64,000 nucleotides of DNA from Diplonema papillatum. Its lineage: Eukaryota; Euglenozoa; Diplonemea; Diplonemida; Diplonemidae. A program made the position numbers and the translations under genes. The stretch covers positions 62,001 to 126,000 of the forward strand of contig JAPJBO010000417.1 of NCBI GenBank assembly GCA_030068145.1, in the 5' to 3' direction. A model generated the notes under the pieces. It ran no database searches. It worked only from the letters and a program-made list of their open reading frames with translations, and was not told the DNA's origin. Within the stretch, counting starts at the first letter, position 1. Every line of letters begins with the position of its first letter. Positions 41,850 through 52,190 of this stretch are shown piece after piece.

Positions 41850-44249
41850 GGGCCAATTCCTTTGCACGTTCACCAAGTCTCCGTGCTTCGATCGAGTTCG
41901 TTCCCAGGCTGGGCACATCCAGAACAAGTGCTCTACCGTCTCCCGGTCCTGTGTGTCGCAGTACGTGCAGTTTCGTTCACCCAACCCCGTTCGCCCGGTT
42001 GCCGGTGTGGCCCCCGCAAGTACCGACTTCAGCACGCCGGCTTCGTACGCGGTGAGGGGGGAGTCCCGCATTTCTAGTAGGTGCCGGGTTGCCTGGTGGT
42101 CTACCCCGTTCTGCACACCCCCGAAGTCCGCTGCTCGCCGCGCTGCGAGCTGAGCCATCTCACGCAGCCTCAGCGCGTGCCGCAAGTCGTGTTGAAAGAT
42201 TCGGGTGCAGCCTTGCGCCGCTGCATCGTGCACTACCTCGTCTCCGGCTTCGTTCGTGTAGGCAATGCTGGTCGGTGCCACCCAGCGCCACTGGAGCCCA
42301 TCCAGAGCTCTCTTGAAAAGGGCTAGGGGCCCTCTCAGCATTAGTAGCGTGTCGCTTTGCTCCCATGCCGTCCGGGACAGAGTCCGCGCGGACTCCCACT
42401 TCTCGACTTGAACAGCCCAGGTGGTTATTCTCCGGTAAACGGGCACTACTACCGGGTCGAGTCTGTGCCCGTGGTGCAGTATGTGCAGCACGGCCTCCTG
42501 GGCTCGCCGCGGCGGTCCCGTCCACACCGCGTCAGTAAACAGCCTTCGTAGGCGCACGATGTCCCGCTTCCTGAGTTCGGACACTGCGGTGCCGTAGTAC
42601 CGCTTTGCCCCTGCCGTCATACTAACGACCAGGTCTCTTGCGTCGCCTGGAAGCGGGAGACAGCTAGCCCTTTTCAGCACGAGCTCGGCTTCAGCGTTTC
42701 TCTCCAAGATACGCCTTGACGGTTGTATCGCCTCCCCCGGCGGCACCCGATCCGTCGTTATCATCGCCCCCAGGGCATCAAATGTTGTGCGCCTCCGTAT
42801 CAATTCGGTCTGCTCGCTGTTCCCCTCCTCGTCTTTGCTCTCCGCGTATTCGATCGTTTGCGGAGCGTCCGGCGCCGTTGTGAAGAAATGCGATTTCTTC
42901 TGCGTGCAGACTTTCATCCCGGTCAGCCCTGCAAACCGTCCTGACCGCCTGGCCGCCTCCTCCAGGTTTGCGAGTGACTTCAACATCGCATACACATCGT
43001 CGACATACGAGAGTGGTATCGCTGCTTCGATGTCTGCTATGTGTCGCATCCAAACGCTAATCAGGACGTTGATGAGAATGACACTTAGGGGGCATCCCTG
43101 CATGATCCCGTTCGTCGGAATGAAGCCCTCACCTACTGTCGCTCCCATTCGAAAGTGGCGCTGCATGCTGGCGTAGGCCACCCGCAAGGTCCGCAGCACA
43201 ACCTCGTTGAATCCAAGCTCCCCAGCCAGCTTGAAAGCTATCTCAATCGGGACCGAGTCGAAGCACTTCTTGAAGTCTAACGCAAGGCCGTAAAGTGGTT
43301 CACCTGTCAGGTGCGCCTCCTCAATGAGTGCTGCCAAGTGCCATATTAGGTCGTCCGTGCCATGCTCCTTCCGGCAGCCATGCATCCCGCTTGGCGCGAT
43401 CTCGTCCATCCACGCGAGTGCTTCTTTCGCCCTTATCGCAGCCCAGATCCGGTATAGGACGGGGGTTATGGATATGGGCCGTTGCGACAGGGGATCTCCG
43501 GTGCTCTCGGGCTTCGGCAGGAGGTGTACTATTGCGTGCATGAGTTGCTCCGGCCATAGTCCTTCGGTTTCCACTGCGTTCATGGCATCGGCCATTAGCT
43601 CCAGGATTTCAGGCGGCAGTTGCCTTAGCTCATGCACACGCCAACCGTGTAATCCGGGGGATGTTGTCTTCTTCATCTTCTTGAGGGCCGCATCCACATC
43701 GGCCGCGCCGATAGGTCTGCATTCCATCGCGTGCGGCGCAGGGAGGTACCGGGCGTAGTGAGTCTTGAAGGCCTCCCATTGGGGCTCCGGGATGTCCGTG
43801 TATTTTTGAAATATTCCGCCCCAGGCTTCAGGTCCTCTCAGCATCTCGTCGATGTCCCTCGGGCATGCAGTCAGCGTCCCGTCCCCTCGCCGCAGGAACA
43901 CCGATGGGCTTCCCTGCTGTCCGGCCAGGAAACGGTACATCGCACCCTTCTCTTGGCTGCCCCACGCTTTCTGGATTCTCTCTTTCCAGAGGCGAGAACA
44001 CTCCGTCTTCAGCTCTGCTACAGCTTCGCGTCGCGTCCCTACCAACTTCTCTGCTGTCGCCACGAGGTACTGCAACTCGTCCTCGTCCCCGGTTAGCAGT
44101 GCGGGGGAGTACCGGGGGTGACCGGAAGCTTCCCGGAGAGATGGCCCCTGCACTGCAACTCGTCTCTCCCTCGTCTCCCGTGGCAGCAGGTTTGCAGCCA
44201 GCACGCAGGTTGGTTCGCCACCGACCAGCACGCCACATTCCTCGCCCAT
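41850..44249 (-). CDS. LINE-A reverse transcriptase part
   Basis: About 800 codons. The N-terminal 60 residues are not LINE-like. From DELQYLVATAEKLVG it matches LINE-C ORF2. RT motifs: LALDFKKCFDSVP, NGIMQGCPLSVILI and SYVDDVYAML (active site). A C-terminal cluster C-x2-C-x8-H-x4-C (CTYCDTQDRETVEHLFWMC) is of the kind found after RT in many LINEs. The endonuclease is absent. RT copies element RNA at the nicked target. Confidence 0.85.
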
Positions 44250-44408
44250 TTTGGTACCTTTCGCACGCGTGTTCCTGTTGTAAAATAGCTCCGCGTTCCC
44301 GCTCCCTGCACAGTGGGCCGGCCAAATCGACCACCTTTTTTAGCATTCCTGACATCGGGCTGCGACAGCTCCAAAAACACCCAAAAAATAAAGAGACAAA
44401 ACCATATC

Positions 44409-44540
44409 GGAAGCACTTAAGTGGGGAAAATATTTATCGGAACGTTTCCGATAAATATTTTTTTGTTTCCGATAAATATTTTTTGTTTCCGATAAATATT
44501 TTTTTTTGTTTCCGATAAATATTTTTTGTTTCCGATAATA
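44409..44540 (+). repeat. TTTCCGATAAATATTTTTTG array, left
   Basis: About five 19-20-bp units. The first pair forms a palindrome (ATTTATCGGAACGTTTCCGA). Related arrays are at 45445-45545 (same orientation) and 47520-47640 (inverted, again starting from a palindrome). Confidence 0.9.
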
Positions 44541-44755
44541 AGCATTTAGTCGGCAAGATAATTTCCGTTTATTTTGTCGAGGTGTCGGTTTTAGTCCCGA
44601 GGGAGGCCCGAGGGGGGGTTTGCAACCCCGAGCCACGAGCGGAGCGAGTGGCGAGGGGTTGCAAACCCCCCCGAGGGCCTCCCGAGGGACTAAAACCGAC
44701 ACCGAGGCAAAATTGGCGGAAATTATTGCCGAATAAATGATTTTATTGGGAAAAC
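44531..44755. repeat. Large inverted repeat (hairpin)
   Basis: The inner arms 44581-44636 and 44648-44703 pair over 56 bp with only a few two-base mismatches and an 11-nt loop (GAGCGGAGCGA). The outer 50 bp on each side pair imperfectly (GGCAAGATAATTTCCG versus CGGAAATTATTGCCG). It is MITE-like or a strong cruciform. Confidence 0.9.
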
Positions 44756-45440
44756 TAAATTCCCGAGGGTGGAAACAAAACATCGTTGCTTGGACGGCGT
44801 GAAATTTTGATAAGTCGCGGGGAGTTGATGTGGTGTTAGTTTGCAACGCGAGTGCTCGGCCGCTTGCACATGCACAGCAGGCGATCAGCAGATGAACTCA
44901 GACAGCTGGAATCCAGTGTGCTCAGGCAGACCCACAGATGTTCTTGCAACGAGACTCAAGCACACTGAATTGGTACAAGTTTTCTACGCACTTGGACCTG
45001 GAATTCAGCATGGGTGAGTTCGCTGGCGGTGAACTTCATCTGACACTTACTGGGCTGGAGCGTTCACGGGAGGGGTTTTCTTCACAGGCCTTTGAGCACC
45101 GAGGATGAGACACCAATGAATTCGGCTCAAAACGAGCTCAAAACACGCGATTTCACTCACCACAGGGAGAAAAAAAATTTTGCGAGGGGTCTCCCCTACA
45201 GATTTCTCTGTATAACCCCCACGCAAAAATAAACGTTTATTTTTTTCGCGATACAAAATAAATTTCGTTTATTTTTTTCACCTGAACATGGCTGGCGGCA
45301 CAAAATAAATGCTGCCACACGAAATAAATTCCAAAAACTCGTTTATTTTTCCGGCCTGTGTAAACACAAAGGAATCCTGCCAAAAATAAACGAAATTTAT
45401 CGTCACGCTCCGCAAGCCATTTCCACCAGAGGGAATTTAT
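44756..45440. other. Interior of foldback element, no gene
   Basis: It contains scattered AAATAAACGTTTATTTTT-like palindromic AT-rich pieces at 45225-45390. No gene is recognised. Confidence 0.5.
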
Positions 45441-45552
45441 TTTTCCCAATAAATATTTTTCTGTTTCCGACAAATATTTTTTTGTTTCCGATAAATATTT
45501 TTTTGTTTCCGATAAATATTTTTTTGTTCCCGATAAATATTTTTGATACAGG

Positions 45553-46238
45553 TTCCTGGGGACTACTGGGGGGGGTCAAATACAATAGGTATAATATTGT
45601 ATTTGCTGGGGGAGGATAGAGAAAACCGGGTTTTCAAAAAAGTCCGAATTTCGACACATAGTCAAATACAATTATACTGGTTTTGGGTTTTGGGCCACCT
45701 TGGGGGTTAACAATGGAGGAAATTTGGCAAAAACGTTGCGGGACGGAAAGAGCTATCCCTGGCATGTATCGGCACCTTTTCTACACTCGATATAGCCTAA
45801 AATCTGACCCCCAGGTGGCACTTCAGACTTTGGAAAAACCACTCCGCCAGGAATCGAACCAGCACCCTCAGCACCACATGTGGGTGTGGGAACCGCTGGA
45901 CCACGTGCTAAAAAAAAGCGGGCCATTTCTATTCGGGTTCGGGTGGTTTTCAGAAATTATTGAATCCGAATCTGAGGAAAATGCCATCGACAGCGAAATC
46001 AAGCTGTAAGATTGGACTCCCGGCTTCAGGAGCGTTCCACATTGAACTTCTCTCGAAAAAGAAGCTGCTCTCGAGTGGGGAAGCCCGTGGAAACCCCTGC
46101 AAACCCCCACTGAGGACAAATAATACTGTATTCCAAGACTATGCTCACCAAAACCCCCTTTTCAGCGTACCTATTGTATTTGCCAATAATATTGTATTTG
46201 AGTACCTACAGTATTTAACCCCCCCCAGTAGTCCCCAG
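45553..46238. mobile_element. MITE-like element with ~40-bp inverted ends
   Basis: CTGGGGACTACTGGGGGGGT followed by CAAATACAATAGGTA (from 45554) is mirrored at 46175-46237 (ending CCCAGTAGTCCCCAG). It is about 685 bp long with no long coding frame. A tRNA-like block lies inside (45845-45918). It is nested in the foldback element. Confidence 0.75.
45845..45918 (-). ncRNA. tRNA-like block with perfect A and B boxes
   Basis: Minus strand: TGGTCCAGCGG fits the A-box consensus TRGYNNANNGG exactly. 32 nt later GGTTCGATTCC fits the B box exactly. Acceptor and D stems do not pair, so it is not a functional tRNA. It is either a tRNA pseudogene or the pol III promoter of a SINE that ended up in the MITE. 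Confidence 0.45.
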
Positions 46239-47519
46239 TGCGAAATGTGCCCAAGGGGAGTCCCATTGGGCAAGCAATTTCATTGGATTTTGCGAGGACC
46301 CTAAGTAATCCGGAGCCAGTGTGATAGACCTCTGTGATGTGGGCCGCTTCACTGCTCGTCTGCATGTGGACTGCTCTGTACCTGTGCCCTTCTCCGCGCT
46401 TGCAGCTTTTCAAGCCGGCCACGCCTGCTTTCCCTTTTCTGTCTTTCGACCTCGGTGATCCCTCGCGGGCGTCCTGCTGTGCCATCTGAATCTCCTCGCC
46501 TTCCTTCCTGGTTTGCTTGGCACCCTCTGCTCGCGCAGCTTGCGGCGCGGGTCTCTTCAGAGCCGGTCGTCTTCGTGTGCGCTGTTCTGTCATCGCTTGC
46601 CTTTGTTGCCGATTTCTGCAACAAAGGCAGTTTTGGCCCGTGAAATGGGCTAGTCTTTATTGTGTGAGTGCTTTTGTCTCCAGGATTGAAATGAGGCTGA
46701 CGCGGAAAATCCTACCGTCCGACATGGCACAAGTCAAGGGAAACAAATATTTTACGGGAACTAGTATGCACGGCAGCCCCGATACTACTAAGCCCCGTTG
46801 GCATACTTACACTCCATGGCTGCCTCGATGGCACTAAATCCGTAGTCGTGGTTAGACATTTTCAGGTAGGATGTTACCTGGTCAGGACCGCATGCAGTTT
46901 TGTCGTATTGGAGCCGCATAGGACCCGGATGAAGTCGTTGCGAATACACACAACAGATCAACGGAGGGTAGAACTGGGGAACATGCAGATCAGACGGAAG
47001 TAGAATGTGCAAACTTATCCTTTTCTTGACTTACTATGCCGTTCTGAAAGCTGTTGAGGGGCCCCTACGTAGGTTCTCGCATGATTCGTTCGCCTTTGTA
47101 ACACTATCCGTTTGAAGTAAGCTTTGCAGTTGTGTTCTTGCAATATCTAGCCGAATGGTGGGTGGCGGATTTCCGCGCTCGTGCGCAAGACGCAGTTTTA
47201 CTGCAACGGCAGTGCAAGCCGAACCCGGTTCGTGACCTTTGTCGCGGTGAAGTGGTACAAAGTCTTCAGCTTTCAGATCCGGATACTGCTCAATGCAACC
47301 AGATAGTTAGATGCCACCACTTTACCTTTAGCCATACTACAACTCACTTGATGGATACCCGTGTGCTGCATTCGAAAAGGTTTGCGTATCTGGTGTTGAA
47401 AATTGAACAGCCTTTGCTTGGGAGGCTTTCGACCCGAAACTAGATAGAAAACCGATCGTATTTGGCTTCGTCGCGGTCGTCCACGGGACGAAGTAGGTGA
47501 ACCTACTGTCAAAGTGATC
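46239..47519. other. Interior of foldback element, no gene recognised
   Basis: Short frames only, for example a basic minus frame at 46593-46349. No domain or clear repeat was found. Confidence 0.45.
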
Positions 47520-47715
47520 AATACTTATCGGAAGCAGAAAAATATTTATCGGAAACAAGAAAATATGTATCGGAAACAGAAAAATATTTATCGGAAGCAA
47601 AAAAAATATTTATCGGAAACTGTTTCCGATAAATATTTTCCCGACTTAAGTGCTTCCCTTGTGGTTTTCTCCGCAAACCCATATAGTTTGTGTAGTGCGT
47701 TGTGGATTTCCCCCC

Positions 47716-47779
47716 TGTGTGTGTGTGTGTGTGTGTGTGTGTGGACCCGCACACAACACACACACACACACACACACAT
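47716..47779. repeat. Head-to-head (TG)n-(CA)n array
   Basis: (TG)14 at 47716-47743, a 10-15-nt centre GACCCGCACACAA, then (CA)n to 47778. The two halves are complementary and could form a cruciform. It separates the 5' ends of two oppositely oriented element chains (LINE-A to the left, unit U and LINE-B to the right). Confidence 0.9.
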
Positions 47780-48392
<613 letters not shown>

Positions 48393-48432
48393 GGGGAAAA
48401 AGCCACATAGCACAAACTCATACTTGACAAAG

Positions 48433-49638
48433 ATGAACGCGGACAACCTCCACGCGGTCCCCCTGGGTCCCGAAGCAGCTGCATCGGGAAGCAGAACGTC
48501 CGCGACAGTGCGTGTGGTGCACCTGCCGACGTTCAAGCAGTTCTCGCTGCAGTTGGACGGGCTGAAGGGCAAGGCAGGGGCGTACGAATCTGTCATCGAG
48601 CAGATCGGGTGGACGGGAGCGCGTGTCAGAATGCGGCGCGGCATGGCCATGATCGAGGCTCCGACACCACCACCGGCGCAGCGAGTACGCGTCGGCGACG
48701 AGGAGGCAGACATCGTCGACCTCGAAGAGCTGGAGAAGCAGCAGCGCGAAGAGCAGAAGAAGGAGAGGGTGCGCAGCCTCGAGCAGCAAATCGAGGGCCT
48801 CTCCGCGGCACACTCGCCTAAGCGCCTCCCGGACAACAACGCCCCGAGAGGGCCGACTTACTCAAAGGCGGAGTTCGTCGCAGAGTTTGGGAGAAAAGAG
48901 GCCGAGAGGGAGTGGCGCATGGCTCTGAGGGCGCATACTGAGGGCCGAAAGAAGCAACTCGCGCGGCTACGGGCCTTGCTGGGTGAGCTGCAGCCGAAGG
49001 CCGAAACAACGGGCGACGCCGACATGCAGGACAGAGAGGAAACCACCCGCGCCGGAGACGAGACCAGAAACGCTTGGCAAGCATGGGCTCAGCAGCAGCA
49101 GCAGCAGCGGGTGACGTGGGAAAAGGCGCGAGCTGAAGCCCGAGCCTCCTGGGAGGCGATGTACGAGAAGCGGCTCCAAAACTGGGCCGAGGCCCAGGTT
49201 TGTATTGCCACGCAGCGCGAGGAAGCAGCGCTCGTGCGCCAAATGGAGTGGATGGCCGAAGTGGAGAGGAAGCTCGCTGTCTTCGAAACAGAGATGTGTG
49301 CCCGGGTGGAGTCACTACTCCCAAGCGTAACCGCAGACGCCGGGCGGGCACCAACCCCTCCAGCAGCAGATGCGCGAGCACCAGCGCAGCCAAGCCCGAA
49401 CAAGAAGGGAAAGAAAGCCGAGGCGAAGGCAAAGAAGGAAGCCGCCGAGAAGGAATTCGCAGAGCAGCTCAAACAGCTCAACCAAGCCACTAACAGAGCG
49501 GAGGCCGAGCCGAAATCAAGTGGTACCGAGCAGGAGTCGAGCGGTGTCGAGCCGAATGCACACGGAGCGAAAGGGGCCAAGCAGCAGACCCTCAAAGAGA
49601 TGCTCAAGGGGAACCGGTACAACCCGCTGGAAAGCTAG
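48433..49638 (+). CDS. LINE-B head ORF1 protein
   Basis: 401 residues, start MNADNLHAVPLGPE. The first ~85 residues (RVVHLPTFKQFSLQLDGLKG...ARVRMRRGMAMIEA) look like a small beta-alpha RNA-binding fold. Long charged helices follow (EELEKQQREEQKKERVRSLE; KEAEREWRMALRAH). A Pro/Ala linker and a Lys-rich end ending in LKGNRYNPLES come last. Its closest relative in the window is LINE-C ORF1. It ends in TAG, and ORF2 follows in the same frame. Confidence 0.75.
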   Translation: MNADNLHAVPLGPEAAASGSRTSATVRVVHLPTFKQFSLQLDGLKGKAGAYESVIEQIGWTGARVRMRRGMAMIEAPTPPPAQRVRVGDEEADIVDLEELEKQQREEQKKERVRSLEQQIEGLSAAHSPKRLPDNNAPRGPTYSKAEFVAEFGRKEAEREWRMALRAHTEGRKKQLARLRALLGELQPKAETTGDADMQDREETTRAGDETRNAWQAWAQQQQQQRVTWEKARAEARASWEAMYEKRLQNWAEAQVCIATQREEAALVRQMEWMAEVERKLAVFETEMCARVESLLPSVTADAGRAPTPPAADARAPAQPSPNKKGKKAEAKAKKEAAEKEFAEQLKQLNQATNRAEAEPKSSGTEQESSGVEPNAHGAKGAKQQTLKEMLKGNRYNPLES

Positions 49639-51216
49639 GTCGCGGGGCGCCCCGGAGAAAGCTCGGTGGCTAGTAATCAATCAGCTAGCGATCAACGCAC
49701 CAGGGCAACCCGGGGCGCCGAACGACCTACAAACAATTCAAATGTGCGATGCTCTTGGACTGCGGAAGCGACCAAGTCGACGATACCGCTGCGGCAGCTC
49801 GGAGCAGAGACTGTCGCGCCAGCCCCGCGGGGGGGAGTGGCAGGGCCCCGAGGAGAAGTGGTCCTGGCGACAACAAATCTCGGGTCGTTGAACTCAAGGT
49901 GTCACAGTGTGGCGACACTGCCAGCGGACATCATTGCGTTACAGGAAACTCGAGCTGGGCCGGAAGTGAAACGAACCAGCGAGTTCTACCTCGGGGCATA
50001 TGGCGTGAGATGCCACTGGGGGGAGGATGTACCGGTGGTCGTAGGAGCGAGCGGAATTGGGCAGCGGGTGCCGGGAGGGGCGGCAGTGACCACGAAAAGC
50101 AACATGGTAGCGACGGTAGCCCGACCCTCAACTGAGCTGGAAAGAGAGCTCTTTCGCAGTACGCGAGTCGCGCACGCAGTAGTAGCGACGGGGAACGCGC
50201 GTGCGACTATACACGTGATATCAGTATATGCGCATGTCGGGAAAGATTCGGAAGCCGTGAGGGAGCGCGAAAAACTCCTGGCCGGTGTGTTCGAGATGGC
50301 GGCGGGGCTGGGGCAGGTACCCGTTGTCATAATGGGGGACTTCAACACCGAGACTAGAGATAGCCCAGCTCTCGAAGCGGCCTGCGGAAGCGGTGGATGG
50401 ATTGATTCGGCGGCTGTCATGGCGAGGGCGCATTCACAAGCCGCCCCGGCTACCTGTTGGGCCGGGGAGGGTGGCTCGCGTATCGACATGTGCTTCCTGA
50501 ACCGAACAGCGGCGCCGGCGCTAGTAGCAGTGGTCACCGCAAAGAAGGACCAATATGACATCCCCACCCATTGCCCGGTGTTTGTCACCCTAAGTCTGGA
50601 AGTGTTTACACAGTCAGACCCAACCGCTTGGATCCCGGCACCTTTTCCGAGGAAGCTGCCCCTGCTCTCGCCGGAGAAGAAGGAAGCGGTACTCGAGGCG
50701 GCTCTACGACGGAAGGAGGAGAAGACTGGGAAGGGAGACTGCGGAAAACCGGAAGACGAGCGTCGGTACTTCGGTGCGCTAGTGAGGGCACCGGAAGGAG
50801 CAGTGGGTGCACTCGAGGCCGCCTCTGGGAAGCTGGGGGTGTTTGTCGCGCGGAAGGCAGACCGCGGTCCCGTCATCTGGTTGAAGCCGGGGACAACCCT
50901 TGAAGAGGCGATGCAACTGGCCCCAGGAGACGTGATCCGAGTGTGCGCGAACCGACGCGGTCTTGGACTGCGGGTTGAAGCCGCAGGCGAAGAAAAGGTG
51001 AGGCGAGAAGTCGGCGAAAAAGCTGGCCCCGTGCTGAGGGGCAGAGTGTGGGATGTGAACGGATTCCATCCACGCACAACGGCGGCGCAAGCGGAGACGT
51101 TTCTATGCGGATTGCGGGATGGGCTGATGTCACAGCCATTAGGACTCTCCCGAAGCGCGGGAAGGTGTTGGCGGTTGTCAGAGGGGGCGAGCCGCCCGCG
51201 TGGGTCTTTGAGATAG
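49639..51216 (+). CDS. LINE-B head endonuclease, running into second ORF1
   Basis: The frame is open directly after the ORF1 TAG; no ATG precedes the endonuclease (the first is near 50104). APE-type motifs: LATTNLGSLNSR, IALQETRAG, HVISVYAH, VVIMGDFNTET, SRIDMCFLN and DIPTHCPVFVTL. There is no OTU domain, unlike LINE-C. Similarity to LINE-C stops at about 50710 (EAALRRK). From ~50760 the frame encodes the start of another ORF1 (LVRAPEGAVGALEAASGKLG ... RGRVWDVNGFHPR) until about 51115, where that ORF1 continues in another frame. Confidence 0.75.
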   Translation, partial: VAGRPGESSVASNQSASDQRTRATRGAERPTNNSNVRCSWTAEATKSTIPLRQLGAETVAPAPRGGVAGPRGEVVLATTNLGSLNSRCHSVATLPADIIALQETRAGPEVKRTSEFYLGAYGVRCHWGEDVPVVVGASGIGQRVPGGAAVTTKSNMVATVARPSTELERELFRSTRVAHAVVATGNARATIHVISVYAHVGKDSEAVREREKLLAGVFEMAAGLGQVPVVIMGDFNTETRDSPALEAACGSGGWIDSAAVMARAHSQAAPATCWAGEGGSRIDMCFLNRTAAPALVAVVTAKKDQYDIPTHCPVFVTLSLEVFTQSDPTAWIPAPFPRKLPLLSPEKKEAVLEAALRRKEEKTGKGDCGKPEDERRYFGALVRAPEGAVGALEAASGKLGVFVARKADRGPVIWLKPGTTLEEAMQLAPGDVIRVCANRRGLGLRVEAAGEEKVRREVGEKAGPVLRGRVWDVNGFHPRTTAAQAETFLCGLRDGLMSQPLGLSRSAGRCWRLSEGASRPRGSLR

Positions 51217-52190
51217 AGGGAACAGACACGCAGATCCTGGTCTCGATGGCAAGGCACGTGGGAGAGACAGAGCAGCGGTGGGTGCAAGCAGCGCCGCAGG
51301 TGAGAAGGAAAGACCCGAGCGAGCGCGGAACGGAAAGGGAGCAGCACGCGTACACCAGGCCGGAGTTTGTACGGTGCTACGGACCAAAGCACGGAGGGAG
51401 GCTGTGGAAGGAGGCCGGTACCGAAGGGGCTGACTCTGTTTTGACAACACAAGGAGCCGCAACCGCCGGGGGGGACAATGACATGGGAGTCAAGGTCGAT
51501 GACCCCGGCGACCAAGCGGAGGCGCGCTCGTACGCTGACGCCGTCAAAGGAACGAAAGGAAACAAAAAAGGCAAGCAGGGCAAATCGCCGGCCGTCAACC
51601 CGCAGGCGCGAGAAGAGGGGGTCGGATCAGAGTGTCAACGACTCCGCGGGGACAATGACCGCCTGACTGCAAGACTCGTCGAGCGGGAGAAGGAATTGGA
51701 AGAGAGCAGGAAATCGCAGAGGGTGGTGGAAGAACTGCGCGGAGACAATAGCCGCCTGATTGCAAAACACGTCGAGCGGGAGAAGGAATTGGAAGAGAGC
51801 AGGAAATCGCAGAGGGTGGTGGAGGAACTGCGCGGGGACAATAACCGCCTGACTGCAAGACTCGTCGAGCTGGAGAAGGAATTGGAAGAGAGCAGGAAAT
51901 CGCGGGGGGTGGTAGAGGAACTGCAAGCAGAGAACACGATGCTATCGAGAAAGGTGGAAGAACTCACCACCCTGTTACAAAGCTTGAAGGAACAGGTGGA
52001 GAACGCCAGACCGGGGACGAGCGAGAGCCGGTCAGCGTCACCGCCGTGTGCACCAACGGCATCATTCGCCGGCAAACGGAGAAGGGGTACCACCCAATCC
52101 CTTTCGAAATCACGAGAATCTGCGCAGCAGAGCAAGAGGCAGGCCGGGGCGACTAAGATAACTGATTACATGAAGCCTCGTAATAAGTGA
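51048..52190 (+). CDS. Second LINE ORF1 protein, coiled coil
   Basis: Real homology in this frame starts about 51118 (WADVTAIRTLPKRGKVLAVV), continuing the fold begun in the other frame, so one frameshift lies near 51115. The C-terminal half has three 31-residue repeats (RGDN(D/S/N)RL...EKELEESRKSQRVVEEL), encoded by 93-bp tandem units at 51650-51920, forming a long coiled coil for trimer or dimer formation. A basic tail follows. It ends in TGA (AAG TGA CTG), with ORF2 in the same frame downstream. Confidence 0.7.
   Translation: MGCERIPSTHNGGASGDVSMRIAGWADVTAIRTLPKRGKVLAVVRGGEPPAWVFEIEGTDTQILVSMARHVGETEQRWVQAAPQVRRKDPSERGTEREQHAYTRPEFVRCYGPKHGGRLWKEAGTEGADSVLTTQGAATAGGDNDMGVKVDDPGDQAEARSYADAVKGTKGNKKGKQGKSPAVNPQAREEGVGSECQRLRGDNDRLTARLVEREKELEESRKSQRVVEELRGDNSRLIAKHVEREKELEESRKSQRVVEELRGDNNRLTARLVELEKELEESRKSRGVVEELQAENTMLSRKVEELTTLLQSLKEQVENARPGTSESRSASPPCAPTASFAGKRRRGTTQSLSKSRESAQQSKRQAGATKITDYMKPRNK

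Larger units (their letters stand above)
44394..47671. mobile_element. Foldback element with inverted ends, inside LINE-A
   Basis: The left end GGAAGCACTTAAGTGGGGAA running into AATATTTATCGGAA (44409-44442) is mirrored on the right (47623-47657, ending ACTTAAGTGCTTCC). Weaker pairing extends about 15 bp outward. Both ends continue into arrays of TTTCCGATAAATATTTTTT units. No transposase is seen inside, so it is probably non-autonomous. It carries a second nested inverted-repeat element (45553-46238). Confidence 0.7.

Noticed and set aside
47480-47510. 18S 3' end (GTAGGTGAACCTAC resembles GTAGGTGAACCTGC)
   Set aside because: A match of 12-13 bases with no other rRNA sequence around it; likely chance.
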